Source: Magnetovibrio sp. (GTDB lineage: Bacteria; Pseudomonadota; Alphaproteobacteria; Rhodospirillales_A; JABHCV01). From it: a stretch of 11,599 bases of DNA. This document shows positions 1-7,920 of this stretch, piece by piece. The number at the start of each line of letters is the position of its first letter. The stretch's first letter is position 1. The stretch lies in NCBI GenBank assembly GCA_002717285.1, contig PBDF01000012.1, positions 7,838-19,436 of the forward strand. Reading direction: 5' to 3'. The translations under genes were made by a program, and so were the position numbers. Below the pieces are notes generated by a model. The model saw only the letters and a program-made list of their open reading frames with translations, was not told the DNA's origin and did no database searches.

Positions 1-720
1 TTTATTTCCATTACCTAAAATACCAAGCATTTGTTTTGACATTTCTGTACCATCTATGCCAATTAGAACACTCCCCTCAACTATATATATAAAACCTGCG
101 TGTGTGCTTGTTACTTCCTGCTCAAAAGTTGTGTCTTGATTGAGACTAACGTCTAGGAATAAAGGCTCAGTAAGCTTATTTTTGATTACACCCAGCGTTC
201 CTTTATCCGTCTTGCCAGAAATAACCCTGATAGTTCCACCTTTAGGTAGCATCTCAACGGGAATGTCGGTTGCTTTGAATTCTTGATAGTTTGGGGCTGA
301 GTATTTCTTTGATGCGGGAAGGTTAACCCAAAGTTGAAAGCCTTGAAGAAGACCGTTCTCTTGCTCTGGCATTTCGGAGTGAACTATTCCGCGTCCTGCA
401 GTCATCCATTGCACACCACCTGCTTTTATAACACCTTCGTGCCCAGCATTGTCTTTGTGACGCATGTTGCCAGCTAAGAGATATGTGACTGTTTCAAAGC
501 CACGATGGGGGTGATTAGGAAAGCCTCCCAAGTAATCGTTTGGTTGATCGGAATTAAAAGTGTCAAAAAGTAAGAATGGATCAATCATATTTAATTCTTT
601 TGAACCAATGAAGCGAATTAGTCGAACATCCATTCCATCAGATGTAGATACTCCTGAAGTCAGCTGAGATACGCCCCTAACTATTTTGCGCCTTGCTATA
701 TTTTTTTTAAAATGGTTCAT
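1..720 (-). CDS. Pirin-family cupin protein, C-terminus cut off by window edge
   Basis: The reading frame starts at the ATG complementary to 718-720 and stays open to base 1, giving 240 residues; pirins are usually about 280-300, so roughly 50 C-terminal residues lie outside. The N-terminal cupin carries the pirin signature: NHPHRGFETVTYLL around residues 69-82 and GGVQWMTAGRGIVHSEMP around 101-118. The four metal ligands of characterised pirins correspond to H70, H72, H114 and E116, all present, so a mononuclear metal site is expected. The start of the C-terminal cupin (residues about 190-240) is also visible. Bacterial pirins are cytoplasmic; some have quercetin dioxygenase activity and others modulate enzymes such as pyruvate dehydrogenase, but neither role can be assigned here. 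The gene is transcribed away from the ABC exporter gene. A weak AGAAG precedes the ATG. The family call is secure; the specific function is open. Confidence 0.93.
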   Translation of the reverse strand, partial: MNHFKKNIARRKIVRGVSQLTSGVSTSDGMDVRLIRFIGSKELNMIDPFLLFDTFNSDQPNDYLGGFPNHPHRGFETVTYLLAGNMRHKDNAGHEGVIKAGGVQWMTAGRGIVHSEMPEQENGLLQGFQLWVNLPASKKYSAPNYQEFKATDIPVEMLPKGGTIRVISGKTDKGTLGVIKNKLTEPLFLDVSLNQDTTFEQEVTSTHAGFIYIVEGSVLIGIDGTEMSKQMLGILGNGNK

Positions 721-803
721 AACTATCTTCTAATATAAATTTGGGTTACATCCCAGTTGCAGTTTTAGGTATTGGATTGCATGTGGTGTGATTATTTAAA
801 AAA

Positions 804-827
804 TACAAGTCTTTAATATCACTTGTA
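804..827. repeat. Perfect inverted repeat TACAAGT-N10-ACTTGTA
   Basis: The arms TACAAGT (804-810) and ACTTGTA (821-827) are exact reverse complements separated by 10 bases, giving 17 bp between arm centres. It lies about 84 bp upstream of the pirin start and about 250 bp upstream of the exporter start. That geometry suits an operator for a dimeric helix-turn-helix regulator, but a chance repeat in AT-rich DNA is also possible. No regulator gene lies nearby. Confidence 0.35.
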
Positions 828-993
828 GTACTTTATTGGTCTTTAGAAATTGGTAATCTTTCAATAGTTTGTGGCTTAAAACAGGAGAGAACTGTGCATA
901 TGTCCAGACAGTCTTCTGATATTACTTTTTTCTTATTAGCTCAATGACTGTATAAGAGCTATGCGAATTTGACTAAAGAAGGTCTCTAAATTC

Positions 994-1022
994 CTGACAA
1001 AATTTAACTTCTTATTTAAAAT
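994..1022 (+). promoter_or_regulatory. Sigma70-type promoter for the ABC exporter gene
   Basis: CTGACA at 994-999 (5 of 6 matches to TTGACA) is followed after exactly 17 bases by TAAAAT at 1017-1022 (5 of 6 matches to TATAAT). Transcription would start near 1029 and give a leader of about 46 bases before the ATG at 1075. Orientation and spacing fit the exporter gene. This is a prediction from consensus matching only. Confidence 0.5.
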
Positions 1023-1065
1023 ATTAGTTTTGAGATGCACGGCGTGAACCTTAAGAAGCGAGGCT

Positions 1066-1070
1066 AGGAG
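1066..1070 (+). promoter_or_regulatory. Ribosome binding site of the ABC exporter gene
   Basis: AGGAG lies four bases before the ATG at 1075 and supports that start codon. Confidence 0.6.
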
Positions 1071-1074
1071 CAGA

Positions 1075-4000
1075 ATGTACTTTGATTCGAGACTCTGGGA
1101 ATATACCAGAGGTGTCCGGTTCCGAATTTTTACTGCGTCTGCGATAGGTATTTTAGCAGTTTTTTTTGGTATCGGTCGTCTTGCGTTACTGGGATGGCTT
1201 ATATCCCGCATCTTCCAAGGGTTGCCTCTCGAACAACTGATACTTCCAGCTGTAGGTGTGGCTGTCGTGATGGTTGTACGCGGGGCTCTTGAGTATTTGC
1301 GTAACATGGTTGCGCACCATACTGCGTCAATGGTTCAAGTGCATCTTCGTACTGTGATCTACAATAAAGTTGTAGAGCTTGGTCCATCCTATTTTGGTAT
1401 GGAGCGAACTGGTGATGCAATTTTGGCGATGATTGATGGAGTGGAGCAACTTGAAATTTATTTTGGACAATATCTACCGCAGTTGATTATCTCAACGCTG
1501 ACACCGTTTCTGATTTTTTGTTTTGTGGCTTTTCTTGATGTGCCAGTAGCTTTGGTGATGCTAGCAGCCGCCTTGGTGACTTTGATTGCACCACAAATAT
1601 TTCAAAGTTGGGATAAAAGAAGCAGTCTTGCGCGTGCGCGTGCCTACAAAGCGTTTGCGGCTGATTTCTTAGATTCGGTTCAAGGTCTTACTACTTTAAA
1701 AGCGTTTGGTCAGAGTAGAATGCGTGCAAATACCTTGAAAAAAAGAGCAGAGGAACTTTTTAAGTCGACCATGTGGGTGCTAGCGACTAATTCCCTTGCT
1801 CGGGGAATCACGGATACTGGAATTACCGTTGGTGCTGCTACAACACTAGTGCTCGGTGCAATTCGTGTAGTAGATGGCGATATGGATCTTGCGGTGCTGA
1901 TTGTGATTTTGATGCTGGGTGTTGAAGTTTTTCGCCCACTTAGAGATATGCGTTCATTGATGCACAATGGAATGGTCGCTCAAGCTTCAGCTCAGACTAT
2001 ATTTAATCTTCTTGATTCGAAGTCAATTGTAACAGAAAATTTGGACCCTGTTGCGGAAGATAAACTTACGCCTAGTGTTTCATTTGAAAATGTGAAATTT
2101 TCTTATCCCGGTGGACGTAAGCCTACTCATCGAGGACTCAACTTCAATATTAATGCAGGTGAGCGTGTTGGTTTTGTTGGTCCAAGCGGAGTTGGTAAGT
2201 CATCAATTGTAAAGTTATTGTTGCGTTTTTTTGATCCTGATAAGGGTGTCGTTAAAATTGGTGGATGCGATATAAGTAAACTTTCTTTTAATGAAATTCG
2301 TAGCCAGATCGCAGTTGTTAATCAGGACACATATCTGTTTCATGGCACAGTCCAAGATAACCTTCGGCTAGGAAAGCCAACAGCATCTTTAGATGAATTA
2401 AAAACTGCATGCAGAGCTGCAAATGCTGGAGAGTTTATCGATAAACTTCCAAACGGTTATGCAACAGTAATTGGTGAGCGTGGTATTAGGTTATCAGGTG
2501 GCCAACGACAACGTATAGCTATTGCAAGAGCAATTTTGCGTGATGCGCCAATCTTAGTTTTGGATGAAGCTTTGTCAGCTGTTGATGCTGAAAATGAAGC
2601 GGTTATTCAGGACGCTCTTGATCGATTAATGAGAGGACGGACAACACTCATCTTTGCTCATCGTCTCTCCAGCGTCATAAGTTCAGACCGCATTCTTGTT
2701 ATGGATCAAGGGAAAATTACTGAGGATGGAAACCACAATGATTTGATGACCAGGCGGGGTCTCTATTATCGTTTGATGGCGGAGCAAGCTGAGGACGGTG
2801 AAAAGGACGACGTCGAGTTTAACGGTATAAGACCGTTGGACACAGATACGGTTAACGTATCTGCTAATAGCCAACAAGACCAAATATCTTCGACTAGCGC
2901 TATCGTAAAAGCGGTAGGGTTAAGTTGGGCGGGAGCTATCTGCAAATTGATGAAATATATTTTGCCTTATAAAGGAAAACTTGCGCTCACTTTTGGGTTT
3001 GGTGTAGCCAGAGTATTCGCCTTTATTGGCATCGGTGCTGTAAGTGCACTGGCTGTTCGAGCTGTGAAGTTGGGTGAACCGTTTATGGACTTTGTATACA
3101 TCTTGGTTGTATTGGCACCAATTGCAGGTATCTTTCATTGGCTTGAATCATGGGTTGCTCATGACATGGCTTTTCGCTTACTCACTAAGATGCGAATTGC
3201 CCTCTTTGAAAAGCTTGATCAGCTAGCTCCAGCATATATGGTGCGCCGACGTACAGGCGATATGGTGGCAATGGTCACGCATGATGTTGAAACAGTTGAA
3301 TATTTTTTTGCACATACAGTCGCACCAGCCTTTGTAGCAGTTCTTGTACCTAGTTTAGTTGTAGGCGTATTAATTTATTTTAGTTGGGAATTAGCTGCGG
3401 CGTTGGTACCGTTTCTTGGATTAGTTGCTTTGGGTCCCTTTTTGATGCGAAAGCGCGTAGACTCATTGGGCTCTCAGGCGCGAGAAGCTCTGGGAGAGTT
3501 GAATGCACATGCTCTTGATACAATCCAGGGACTTAGCGAAATCATCGCTTTTCAACGAGAGAGTGAGCACCGAGATGAGTTGGTCCTACGAACAAAAAGA
3601 CACCATATTATTCGCTTGCCATTTTTTCGTGATCTTACCTTCCAAGCGTCCTTTCTTGAGGTTGCAACGGGATTGGGTGGTTTGGCTGTAGTTGTCGTTG
3701 GAGCGGGTTTAATCGACAATGGTCGTCTTGAGAATAGTTTTTTACCATTGCTAACTTTACTTTCAATGGCAGCCTTTTTACCAATTTCAGAGATTTCAAA
3801 TGTTAGTCGGCAATTGGCAGACACGCTTGGATCAACACGCCGTCTCTACAAAGTCGATAATGAACCTGTTTCTGTGACGGATGGGAAAGGTGCTTCAGTA
3901 TCCAAAGATTCTCTTAGTGGATTACCTGTGAAATTTGATGCTGTTGATTTTCAATATGAAGCTGGAAATCGTCACGCATTGCGCAGTGTCACTTTTGTAG

Positions 4001-4659
4001 CGCCTGCGGGTAAGACAATAGCATTGGTTGGGCCCTCTGGAGCAGGTAAAACAACTGTTGCTCATTTGTTGATGCGGTTTTGGGACCCAAATAATGGAGT
4101 TATTTACCTTGGTGGGCAAGACCTGAGGAATTATGCTTTGGATGAATTGCGAAGCAAATTGGCGCTTGTTGCGCAGGATACCTATCTTTTCAATGATACG
4201 CTTAAAGCTAATATATTGATAGCAAATCCTGATGCCAATGAAACAACTTTAAAGTTGGCTCTTCAAAGAGCTTCACTTGAAATTTTTGTCAATGGTTTGC
4301 CCGATGGTCTAGAGACCAAAGTCGGAGAACGTGGCATGCGTTTATCGGGCGGTCAACGTCAAAGAGTAGCCATTGCACGTGCCTTCCTTAAGGATGCGCC
4401 AATTCTAATTCTCGACGAGGCGACATCGCATTTGGATGCGGTGAATGAACAAGCGGTTCGTAATGGACTAGAGGATCTAATGGCTAATCGCACAACTTTT
4501 GTGATCGCTCACCGGCTTTCAACTGTGCGAAATGCTGATATGATCATTGTTCTCAACGAAGGTCTCGTGATGGAAGTTGGCACCCATGATGAGTTGTTGG
4601 CAAAAGGTGGTCTTTATACAAAACTTGTTGACCATCAGTTGACAAGACCCAATAACTAA
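1075..4659 (+). CDS. Fused full-length ABC exporter, CydD-CydC-like (TMD-NBD-TMD-NBD)
   Basis: A 1194-residue inner-membrane ATP-driven exporter with both halves in one chain. TMD1 covers about residues 15-300, with hydrophobic segments near 19-44, 55-75, 133-154, 156-176, 238-262 and 270-288. NBD1 has Walker A GPSGVGKSS (369-377), signature LSGGQ (473-477), Walker B LVLDE (494-498) and switch H529. A polar linker of about 60 residues follows. TMD2 spans about 630-930. NBD2 has Walker A GPSGAGKTT (986-994), LSGGQ (1090-1094), Walker B LILDE (1111-1115) and switch H1146. Both ATP sites look catalytically complete, unlike heterodimeric exporters with one degenerate site. GVEQLEIYFGQYLPQ in TMD1 recalls CydD, and LAPAYMVRRRTGDMVAMVTHDVE in two parts (LAPAYMVRRRTGD, then MVTHDVE) in TMD2 recalls CydC. 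CydDC exports cysteine and glutathione for cytochrome bd assembly, but no cydAB is adjacent, so the substrate is unassigned. It has its own promoter and ribosome binding site. Confidence 0.92.
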   Translation: MYFDSRLWEYTRGVRFRIFTASAIGILAVFFGIGRLALLGWLISRIFQGLPLEQLILPAVGVAVVMVVRGALEYLRNMVAHHTASMVQVHLRTVIYNKVVELGPSYFGMERTGDAILAMIDGVEQLEIYFGQYLPQLIISTLTPFLIFCFVAFLDVPVALVMLAAALVTLIAPQIFQSWDKRSSLARARAYKAFAADFLDSVQGLTTLKAFGQSRMRANTLKKRAEELFKSTMWVLATNSLARGITDTGITVGAATTLVLGAIRVVDGDMDLAVLIVILMLGVEVFRPLRDMRSLMHNGMVAQASAQTIFNLLDSKSIVTENLDPVAEDKLTPSVSFENVKFSYPGGRKPTHRGLNFNINAGERVGFVGPSGVGKSSIVKLLLRFFDPDKGVVKIGGCDISKLSFNEIRSQIAVVNQDTYLFHGTVQDNLRLGKPTASLDELKTACRAANAGEFIDKLPNGYATVIGERGIRLSGGQRQRIAIARAILRDAPILVLDEALSAVDAENEAVIQDALDRLMRGRTTLIFAHRLSSVISSDRILVMDQGKITEDGNHNDLMTRRGLYYRLMAEQAEDGEKDDVEFNGIRPLDTDTVNVSANSQQDQISSTSAIVKAVGLSWAGAICKLMKYILPYKGKLALTFGFGVARVFAFIGIGAVSALAVRAVKLGEPFMDFVYILVVLAPIAGIFHWLESWVAHDMAFRLLTKMRIALFEKLDQLAPAYMVRRRTGDMVAMVTHDVETVEYFFAHTVAPAFVAVLVPSLVVGVLIYFSWELAAALVPFLGLVALGPFLMRKRVDSLGSQAREALGELNAHALDTIQGLSEIIAFQRESEHRDELVLRTKRHHIIRLPFFRDLTFQASFLEVATGLGGLAVVVVGAGLIDNGRLENSFLPLLTLLSMAAFLPISEISNVSRQLADTLGSTRRLYKVDNEPVSVTDGKGASVSKDSLSGLPVKFDAVDFQYEAGNRHALRSVTFVAPAGKTIALVGPSGAGKTTVAHLLMRFWDPNNGVIYLGGQDLRNYALDELRSKLALVAQDTYLFNDTLKANILIANPDANETTLKLALQRASLEIFVNGLPDGLETKVGERGMRLSGGQRQRVAIARAFLKDAPILILDEATSHLDAVNEQAVRNGLEDLMANRTTFVIAHRLSTVRNADMIIVLNEGLVMEVGTHDELLAKGGLYTKLVDHQLTRPNN

Positions 4660-4890
4660 ACAAAATTCAGTGCACAAACTTCAGCTATTAAATCTTAATA
4701 TAGTAGCAAACAAAGGATATTTTTTATTTACTCGTTGTTTTTCCGCTTGAAGCAAATTGACTAGTTCATTAATTTTTTTGATGGTATTTAAAGTAGCTAC
4801 AAACAGTTTGTTTAGTAGAAAATCTTTTTTTACTTAATCTTAGTGTATGATTAGAAATGAGTTTTTCGGCAATTTTTTTTGGAAAGTCCA
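4660..4890. other. Intergenic region before the transketolase gene
   Basis: About 230 bp of very AT-rich DNA with several T runs. No strong hairpin plus T-tract terminator was found after the exporter gene. A weak possible -10 element, TATGAT at 4846-4851, would start transcription about 30 bases before the transketolase ATG, but I see no matching -35. No coding frame is supported. Confidence 0.4.
4881..4886 (+). promoter_or_regulatory. Ribosome binding site that decides the transketolase start
   Basis: GGAAAG sits four bases before the ATG at 4891. The longer frame would begin at a TTG at 4879, which is preceded only by a T run with no ribosome binding site, so the ATG is preferred. Confidence 0.5.
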
Positions 4891-6849
4891 ATGGTAGAAG
4901 AAACAAATAGGCTTAAAGAGATAATTAGAGAATTTAAGGCACTTACTCTGACCATGAGCGCAGCAGCAGGTGCTGGTCATGTAGGTGGTGCACTATCAGG
5001 CGCAGAGTCGCTGATTGCCGTTTGGTTTGACAAATTCAACGTTAATATTGAGGATCCTAACAGAGACCGTTTCTTCCTTGGCCCCATGCACTTTACACCA
5101 GGAATTTATTCCTTATTAGTTAAAAAGGGATATCATGAGTGGAGAGAAACCGTCGGTTATCGTCGTTTTGGTAGCCCATTTGAGGGGCATCCAAATAATT
5201 TGAGGATCAAAGGGTGGGAGTTATCTGGTGGGTCGCTTGGCCAAGCTTTGGGTGTTGCTGTTGGTTCAGCTTTAGCCGCAAAAATTCGTGAACAAAATCA
5301 TTGGGTAGTTACTCACAATAGTGATGGAGAGCTTCAAGAAGGAAGTATGTGGGAAGCAATTTTGTATGCGGGGACTCATAACCTAGATAATTTGATTACA
5401 TTTTACGATATAAATCGCATTCAAAGTTACAACCGCATAGAAGAATGTAGTGAGGTCGAGCCAGTTGTTGATAAATTAAAAAGCTTCAATTGGAACGTTC
5501 TCGAGATTGATGGTAATAATCTTGATGAAGTCACCATCGCATACGACAAAGCAAAAAAGATAAAAAACGGCAAACCAACAGCTATCGTTGGACATACTGT
5601 GATAGGTAACGGTGTCTCCTTTCTCGAGGATAAAGTTTCATCTCACAACAAAGCACCTGCACGTGACCAGATACCTGATGCTTTGACAGAAATAGGTGTT
5701 ACCTTCCCCCATGAAGAATTCTTTCATTTGGCCGATGAACACCAAAAACGTGTTACTGAAGAGTTGGATTTAGCAACACCAGGATTCGGTCAAGATTTTA
5801 ATTGGAATGCTGGTAATGATTTGCAGGTTGAGTTCATTTGGACAGCAACTGGGATATCAGATGGATTTAGAGAGTGTATGGATGATGACGCAAACATTGT
5901 TACTGTAACACAAGACTCTTTTAAATTAATTGGCATTACCGAGGAGGATCGTCAGAAATATAAGTTAACTAATCAATTTTTTGATGTTGGTATAGCTGAA
6001 CAGAATATGTCTACTGTTGCGGCTGGCCTTGCTAAGGAGGGCTTCACACCAATCACAAACGGTTATGCCCCTTTCGCCCTAGGTCGAGCTTATGACCAAA
6101 TAAGGGTCAGCGTTGCTCATCCTCGTCACAATGTTAAATACTTTTTGACTGAGGGACTCCTTGGAGGTGATGGCCCATTTCATGAGTGTTTAGAAAGTGT
6201 CTCATTAGGCTATTATCTGCCAAATATGCAAGTTCAATGGCCTTGTGATACAATAGAAGCCAACAAAGCGACTTTGGCAGCTATTCGGGATGTTGATGGG
6301 CCAATTATTACATTACAGGAACGCGCACCGAAGCCGGTCGTGACCAAAGCTGAAACCCCATATGAGTACGGCGTTGCAAACATCATCACTTATAGTGGAC
6401 GCCAGCCTGAATTTGTCGACTCCTTTGAGATAAATCTTTCTACAAAGTGGACAGGTAAACCAGCGGACATTGTAATTATTGCCTGTGGATCCCAAGTGAG
6501 TGAAGCAATGCGCGCTTCAATCATCTTGAAAGAAACAAGCAATATTAATGTGATTGTAGTTAATTTACACACAATAAAACCTCTGGATAAGCAAGGATTA
6601 CTTAAAGCAACATCTGGTTGTCGAGGTATAATTACCGTTGCTCAGCAGCAAAAAACAGTATTGGGAAATATTGTTGCCGGTGTTGTTCTTGAGAGTGGCT
6701 TGAAGAACTTACCCACGTTAAATAATTTAGTAATGATGGGTGTTGATGATGGATATGGTGCAACAGGGAAACACGATGAGCTAGTCCAACATTTTGGACT
6801 TACTGCAGAACATATAGCCGAGAAGGCTCTTACTGTATCTGAGGATTAA
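4891..6849 (+). CDS. Transketolase-like ThDP enzyme, one-piece A+B subunit type
   Basis: A 652-residue protein from the ATG (656 if the upstream TTG at 4879 is used). Residues about 1-270 form the ThDP-binding N domain: GAGHVGGALS near the start matches the SGHPG region, RDRFFLGPMH carries a second conserved His, GSLGQALGVAVG follows, and SDGELQEG (144-151) with DINRIQ downstream is the ThDP/metal motif. Residues about 310-480 form the pyrimidine domain with FDVGIAEQN, where E370 is the expected catalytic glutamate, and GDGPFHECLE retains the substrate-region His. A C-terminal domain ends with DGYGATGKHDEL. The wording resembles the short split transketolases (separate A and B chains), joined here with a linker. 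Transketolases transfer two-carbon ketol units. Oddities: the first Gly of GDG is Ser, and there is an insertion of about 20 residues before the C-terminal domain. It shares an operon with a hydroxyacid dehydrogenase. An accessory transketolase acting on an unusual sugar is plausible; the substrate is unknown. Confidence 0.85.
   Translation: MVEETNRLKEIIREFKALTLTMSAAAGAGHVGGALSGAESLIAVWFDKFNVNIEDPNRDRFFLGPMHFTPGIYSLLVKKGYHEWRETVGYRRFGSPFEGHPNNLRIKGWELSGGSLGQALGVAVGSALAAKIREQNHWVVTHNSDGELQEGSMWEAILYAGTHNLDNLITFYDINRIQSYNRIEECSEVEPVVDKLKSFNWNVLEIDGNNLDEVTIAYDKAKKIKNGKPTAIVGHTVIGNGVSFLEDKVSSHNKAPARDQIPDALTEIGVTFPHEEFFHLADEHQKRVTEELDLATPGFGQDFNWNAGNDLQVEFIWTATGISDGFRECMDDDANIVTVTQDSFKLIGITEEDRQKYKLTNQFFDVGIAEQNMSTVAAGLAKEGFTPITNGYAPFALGRAYDQIRVSVAHPRHNVKYFLTEGLLGGDGPFHECLESVSLGYYLPNMQVQWPCDTIEANKATLAAIRDVDGPIITLQERAPKPVVTKAETPYEYGVANIITYSGRQPEFVDSFEINLSTKWTGKPADIVIIACGSQVSEAMRASIILKETSNINVIVVNLHTIKPLDKQGLLKATSGCRGIITVAQQQKTVLGNIVAGVVLESGLKNLPTLNNLVMMGVDDGYGATGKHDELVQHFGLTAEHIAEKALTVSED
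6841..6845 (+). promoter_or_regulatory. Ribosome binding site for the dehydrogenase, inside the transketolase 3' end
   Basis: GAGGA overlaps the last two sense codons of the upstream gene and lies seven bases before the ATG at 6853. This indicates translational coupling and supports both the operon and the chosen start. Confidence 0.65.
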
Positions 6850-6852
6850 AAT

Positions 6853-7869
6853 ATGAGTTTGGAGGATAAATTCCAAGGAAAAACACTGCTAGTCGGGATT
6901 ACTGATCACTACCAGGCACCTTACGAAATTGAACAAAAGGCGTTTGGCGGGAAAGCAGAATTCATAAACTTCAACTCACGTGATGAGAATAGTTTTAGTG
7001 AAGAGATTTTGAGAAAACTTGATGTTCTCCTCGTTTTTCATGCACGCATAACAGAAAAAACCATCAAAAACTTGCATAACTGCAAAATCATTGTTCGATA
7101 TGGAGTGGGAACTGATAATGTAGATCTTGATGCACTCAAGGGATTTGATATACCTCTATGTAACACACCTGATTACGGTATCGAAGAGATCGCTGCTACT
7201 GCTACAGCGCACTTGCTAAACTTATGGCGTCGAATATCTGCTTATGACATAGCCAGTCGCACAGATGATGGCAACTGGGCAAAAAATATTATCACACCAA
7301 TAAAAAGAATATCTGAGTCTACAGTCGGGGTTATAGGAACTGGACGAATTGGGGCAACTGTAATACGTAATATGACGCCATATGGCTGTCGTATTCTTGG
7401 ATTTGATGAATACCAACCTAAGTCTCACTCCAAAGAACATGGCTACATTCGTGCAGCGTCCTTGAAACAATTGTTAGCTGAGTCTGACGCAATTAGTTTG
7501 AATTGTGTACTCACCGAAGAAACTACTGGAATAGTAGACGGAGACTTTATCAAATCAATGAAGAAGGGAGCTCTTTTGGTTAATACAGCCCGAGGCGGAC
7601 TCTTTAAAAATCTTGATGTAATAGAAGAAGGATTAAAATGTGGTCAATTAGGCGGTGTTGGCACCGATGTTCTACCTAACGAACCACCAGGAGGTCATGC
7701 ACTAATTAGCGCTTGGAAAAACTATGAACCTTGGCTTTATGGTCGTTTCGTTGTAACACCTCATACTGCCTATTACTCTGAGTCTGCACTTTATGACATG
7801 CGTTTCAAAGCCGCAGAAACAGCTGCGCTGTTTTTGAAAGGTAATGAACCTAGAAATCGCATAGTTTAA
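6853..7869 (+). CDS. NAD-dependent D-2-hydroxyacid dehydrogenase, CtBP/phosphoglycerate dehydrogenase type
   Basis: A 338-residue cytoplasmic oxidoreductase interconverting a D-2-hydroxyacid and its 2-oxoacid. The catalytic domain is split around a central Rossmann domain. RYGVGTDNVD near 90-99 is typical. The nucleotide site is GTGRIG (162-167), followed by an acidic residue in GFDEYQ that favours NAD over NADP. The catalytic triad is complete: R247 in NTARGG, E277 in LPNEPP and H304 in TPHTAYYSE. That last motif and the MRFKAAETAA that follows are closer to CtBP-like bacterial enzymes than to classical SerA, and there is no C-terminal ACT domain, so serine biosynthesis is unlikely. It starts 3 bp after the transketolase gene, so the two are almost certainly cotranscribed and may act in sequence. 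The physiological hydroxyacid cannot be inferred. Confidence 0.9.
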   Translation: MSLEDKFQGKTLLVGITDHYQAPYEIEQKAFGGKAEFINFNSRDENSFSEEILRKLDVLLVFHARITEKTIKNLHNCKIIVRYGVGTDNVDLDALKGFDIPLCNTPDYGIEEIAATATAHLLNLWRRISAYDIASRTDDGNWAKNIITPIKRISESTVGVIGTGRIGATVIRNMTPYGCRILGFDEYQPKSHSKEHGYIRAASLKQLLAESDAISLNCVLTEETTGIVDGDFIKSMKKGALLVNTARGGLFKNLDVIEEGLKCGQLGGVGTDVLPNEPPGGHALISAWKNYEPWLYGRFVVTPHTAYYSESALYDMRFKAAETAALFLKGNEPRNRIV

Positions 7870-7878
7870 ATTATAGTC

Positions 7879-7904
7879 TCAACTCAGACTTGATCTGATG
7901 TTGA
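7879..7904. terminator. Hairpin between convergent operons, possible terminator
   Basis: TCAAC (7879-7883) pairs with GTTGA (7900-7904) and CAGA (7885-7888) pairs with TCTG (7894-7897), leaving a 5-base loop and a small 1x2 internal loop. It sits in the middle of the 51 bp between the two convergent stop codons, where a bidirectional terminator would be expected. No T tract follows on either strand, so it is not a classical intrinsic terminator. Confidence 0.3.
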
Positions 7905-7920
7905 TAAGTGATGATTTAAT

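Larger units (their letters stand above)
721..1074. other. Divergent intergenic region, 354 bp
   Basis: This gene-free stretch separates the divergent pirin and ABC exporter genes. It contains a perfect inverted repeat at 804-827, a sigma70-like promoter at 994-1022 facing the exporter, and a ribosome binding site at 1066-1070. A weaker imperfect repeat, ACTGT-N12-ACAGT, lies near 890-912. I found no convincing promoter for the pirin gene. Short frames here on the minus strand have no coding character. Confidence 0.6.

Noticed and set aside
936..1307. Minus-strand frame of 123 codons overlapping the exporter start
   Set aside because: It overlaps the strong exporter frame and its promoter. 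Its low-complexity Thr/Ser/Arg composition is typical of an antisense shadow, and no family is recognisable.
3552..3824. Minus-strand 90-codon frame inside the exporter
   Set aside because: Fully antisense to conserved TMD2 coding sequence; no recognisable motif.
4790..4815. Possible terminator at ACAAA-CAG-TTTGT after the exporter gene
   Set aside because: Only a 5-bp A/T-rich stem with a 3-base loop and no immediate T tract; not convincing.
4879..4890. TTG start giving a transketolase four residues longer
   Set aside because: No ribosome binding site precedes the TTG, whereas GGAAAG is well placed for the ATG at 4891.
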